Origin: Pseudomonadota bacterium
GTDB taxonomy: Bacteria; Pseudomonadota; Alphaproteobacteria; Acetobacterales; Acetobacteraceae
Assembly: GCA_021807465.1 (NCBI GenBank)
Contig: JAKBCX010000064.1
Location: 1 to 7,488 of the forward strand
Length of the DNA: 7,488 bases
Reading direction: 5' to 3'
Position numbers and translations under genes: made by a program. Under the pieces are notes generated by a model. That model did not search any database. It worked only from the letters and a program-made list of their open reading frames with translations, and was not told where the DNA came from. This document shows, piece by piece, positions 6,332 through 7,488 of the stretch. The first letter of the stretch is position 1. Each line of letters opens with the position of its first letter.

Positions 6332-7344
6332 AGCAGCCCCTGTGCCACCAGTGCCTCGGCGATTTGCACCGCGTTAAGCGCGGCACCCTTGCGCAGATTG
6401 TCGGACACGCACCAGAAGGCCAGGCCGTGTTCCACTGTGGGGTCCTTGCGGATGCGCGATACGTAAACCGCATCCTCGCCCTTGCATTCAATCGGTGTGG
6501 CGTAACCGCCCTCGACGCGCTGGTCTTCAACCACAATGCCCGGGGCGGCGCGCAGCAGGGCGCGCGCCTCGTTCACGTTCACCGGGTTCTCGAATTCCAC
6601 ATACACAGCTTCGGAATGGCCGATGAACACGGGCACGCGCACGCAGGTGGCAATGACGGGAATGTTCGGGTCGAGGATCTTCTTCGTCTCCACCGTCATC
6701 TTCCATTCTTCCTTGGTGGCGCCGTCATCCATGAACACGTCGATCTGCGGGATGACGTTGAAGGCGATGTCCTTCTGGAACACTTCCGCCTTGCCGCGTT
6801 CATTCACGTAATGCTGCTTGGTGTTCATATACAGCTCGTCCATCCCCTCTTTCCCGGCGCCGGAAACGGATTGGTAGGTGCTGACCACCACGCGCTTGAT
6901 TTTGTATTTGTCGTGCAGGGGCTTGAGCGCCACCACCATCTGGATGGTGGAGCAATTGGGGTTGGCGATGATGTTCTTCTTGGCGAACTTGGCGATGTCC
7001 TGCGGGTTCACCTCGGGCACCACCAGCGGCACGTCAGGGTCCATGCGGAATTGCGAGGTGTTGTCGATGACCACGCAACCCGCCGCGCCCGCGCGCGGCG
7101 CGTGAATGGCGGAAACGGACGCGCCGGGGGAGAACAGGCCGATATCCCAGCCCGTGAAGTCGAAGGTTTCGAGATTCTGCACGGTCAGCACCTTGTCCTC
7201 GCCAAAGGAGACCTGCTGGCCGGCGGACCGGCCAGAGGCAAGTGCCGCAACCTCGCGCACGGGAAAGTTGCGCTCAATCAGGGTTTTCAGAATCTCGCGC
7301 CCGACCGCACCCGTGGCACCAGCAACTGCAACCCTGTAAGACAT
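6316..7344 (-). CDS. asd: Aspartate-semialdehyde dehydrogenase
   Basis: Reduces L-4-aspartyl phosphate with NADPH to L-aspartate 4-semialdehyde, the branch point to lysine/diaminopimelate, methionine and threonine; cytoplasmic. The 342-residue protein starts MSYRVAVAGATGAVG, a dinucleotide-binding loop (G9-A-T-G12-A-V-G15). It has the nucleophile Cys131 in N-P-N-C-S-T, the conserved block S161-G-A-G164-KEGM, and catalytic His243 in FIGHSEAVYVEF. The Cys131/His243 spacing and length fit the shorter ASADH branch rather than the enterobacterial form of about 367 residues. The ATG at 7344 is preceded six bases upstream by GGAGGG (plus-strand 7351-7356), a strong ribosome site; an in-frame TTG extension to 7407 is rejected. 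It converges with the GTPase gene, the two stops lying 61 nt apart. No other aspartate-pathway gene is present in the window. Confidence 0.97.
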   Translation of the reverse strand: MSYRVAVAGATGAVGREILKTLIERNFPVREVAALASGRSAGQQVSFGEDKVLTVQNLETFDFTGWDIGLFSPGASVSAIHAPRAGAAGCVVIDNTSQFRMDPDVPLVVPEVNPQDIAKFAKKNIIANPNCSTIQMVVALKPLHDKYKIKRVVVSTYQSVSGAGKEGMDELYMNTKQHYVNERGKAEVFQKDIAFNVIPQIDVFMDDGATKEEWKMTVETKKILDPNIPVIATCVRVPVFIGHSEAVYVEFENPVNVNEARALLRAAPGIVVEDQRVEGGYATPIECKGEDAVYVSRIRKDPTVEHGLAFWCVSDNLRKGAALNAVQIAEALVAQGLLKKAA

Positions 7345-7346
7345 AA

Positions 7347-7409
7347 GCAACCCTCCGTAACTTAGGAAAAACACCGGGTTGCTAGGCCCAAACCCGCCAT
7401 GGCGCAACC
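7347..7409 (-). promoter_or_regulatory. asd leader with mutually exclusive hairpin segments overlapping the ribosome site
   Basis: Read on the minus strand towards asd, three segments occur in order: GGTTGC (7409-7404), GCAACCC (7382-7376) and GGGTTGC (7353-7347), two bases before the ATG. The middle one can pair with either neighbour but not both. Pairing with the last would bury part of the GGAGGG ribosome site in a 7-bp stem with a 22-base loop; pairing with the first would leave it free. This is the form of a translational switch, but the stems are short, no ligand-binding core is recognisable, and the transcription start is unknown. No convincing promoter hexamers are seen between 7410 and 7488. 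Confidence 0.3.
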
Positions 7410-7488
7410 ACTATGCGGGAATAGCTATGGTGCGGTGCGGTTCTGGCGGGTACAGCAAGGTCATGGCCGCTGACGCAATTGCAAGCTC

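Noticed and set aside
6364..7365. 333-codon open frame on the plus strand opposite asd
   Set aside because: It has a His/Val-rich translation with no motifs, mirroring the codon bias of asd, whose catalytic residues are all intact on the minus strand.
7427..7488. Open plus-strand frame from ATG 7427 (or ATG 7463, MAADAIAS...) running off the right edge, possibly a divergent gene
   Set aside because: Only about 20 codons are visible, with no good ribosome site and no recognisable motif; being open over 60 bases in GC-rich DNA is not evidence of coding.

Overview
This 7.5 kb window is ordinary GC-rich chromosomal DNA, with strong third-position G/C bias and tightly packed genes. It is most likely from an alphaproteobacterium. 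The evidence is a class I polyhydroxyalkanoate synthase with an alphaproteobacterial-style C-terminus, a short-type aspartate-semialdehyde dehydrogenase, and GC-rich codon use throughout. I cannot place it below class from the sequence alone.

Layout: (1) 82-1884 (+) is phaC, the class I PHA synthase. It is preceded by a small GC hairpin with a short T run that may end transcription from an upstream gene. (2) 1880-2030 is a 151-bp imperfect palindromic element, a MITE or REP-like repeat, that starts inside the last codons of phaC. A plausible sigma-70-type promoter follows at 2041-2070. (3) 2120-6254 (+) is a compact four-gene run: a family 25 glycosyltransferase, a GT4-like glycosyltransferase, a multi-pass O-antigen ligase/polymerase-like membrane protein, and a CobW/COG0523 (G3E) GTPase. 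The last three are joined by stop/start overlaps of 4 and 8 nt, so they are probably co-transcribed and translationally coupled. (4) 6267-6331 holds two successive hairpins; the second is a good intrinsic terminator for the plus-strand run. (5) 6316-7344 (-) is asd, convergent with the run. Its 5' leader contains three short complementary segments that could form mutually exclusive hairpins around the Shine-Dalgarno site.

Functionally, phaC makes storage polyester from (R)-3-hydroxyacyl-CoA. The two glycosyltransferases and the ligase-like protein look like part of a surface glycan (LPS, capsule or similar) pathway. The CobW GTPase is a predicted metal (probably zinc) chaperone whose coupling to the glycan genes is unexplained. 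asd is the core aspartate-family (Lys/Met/Thr, diaminopimelate) branch enzyme. I see no clear new multi-gene system. The best leads are the palindromic element at the phaC stop codon, the asd leader structure and the GTPase coupled to the glycan genes.
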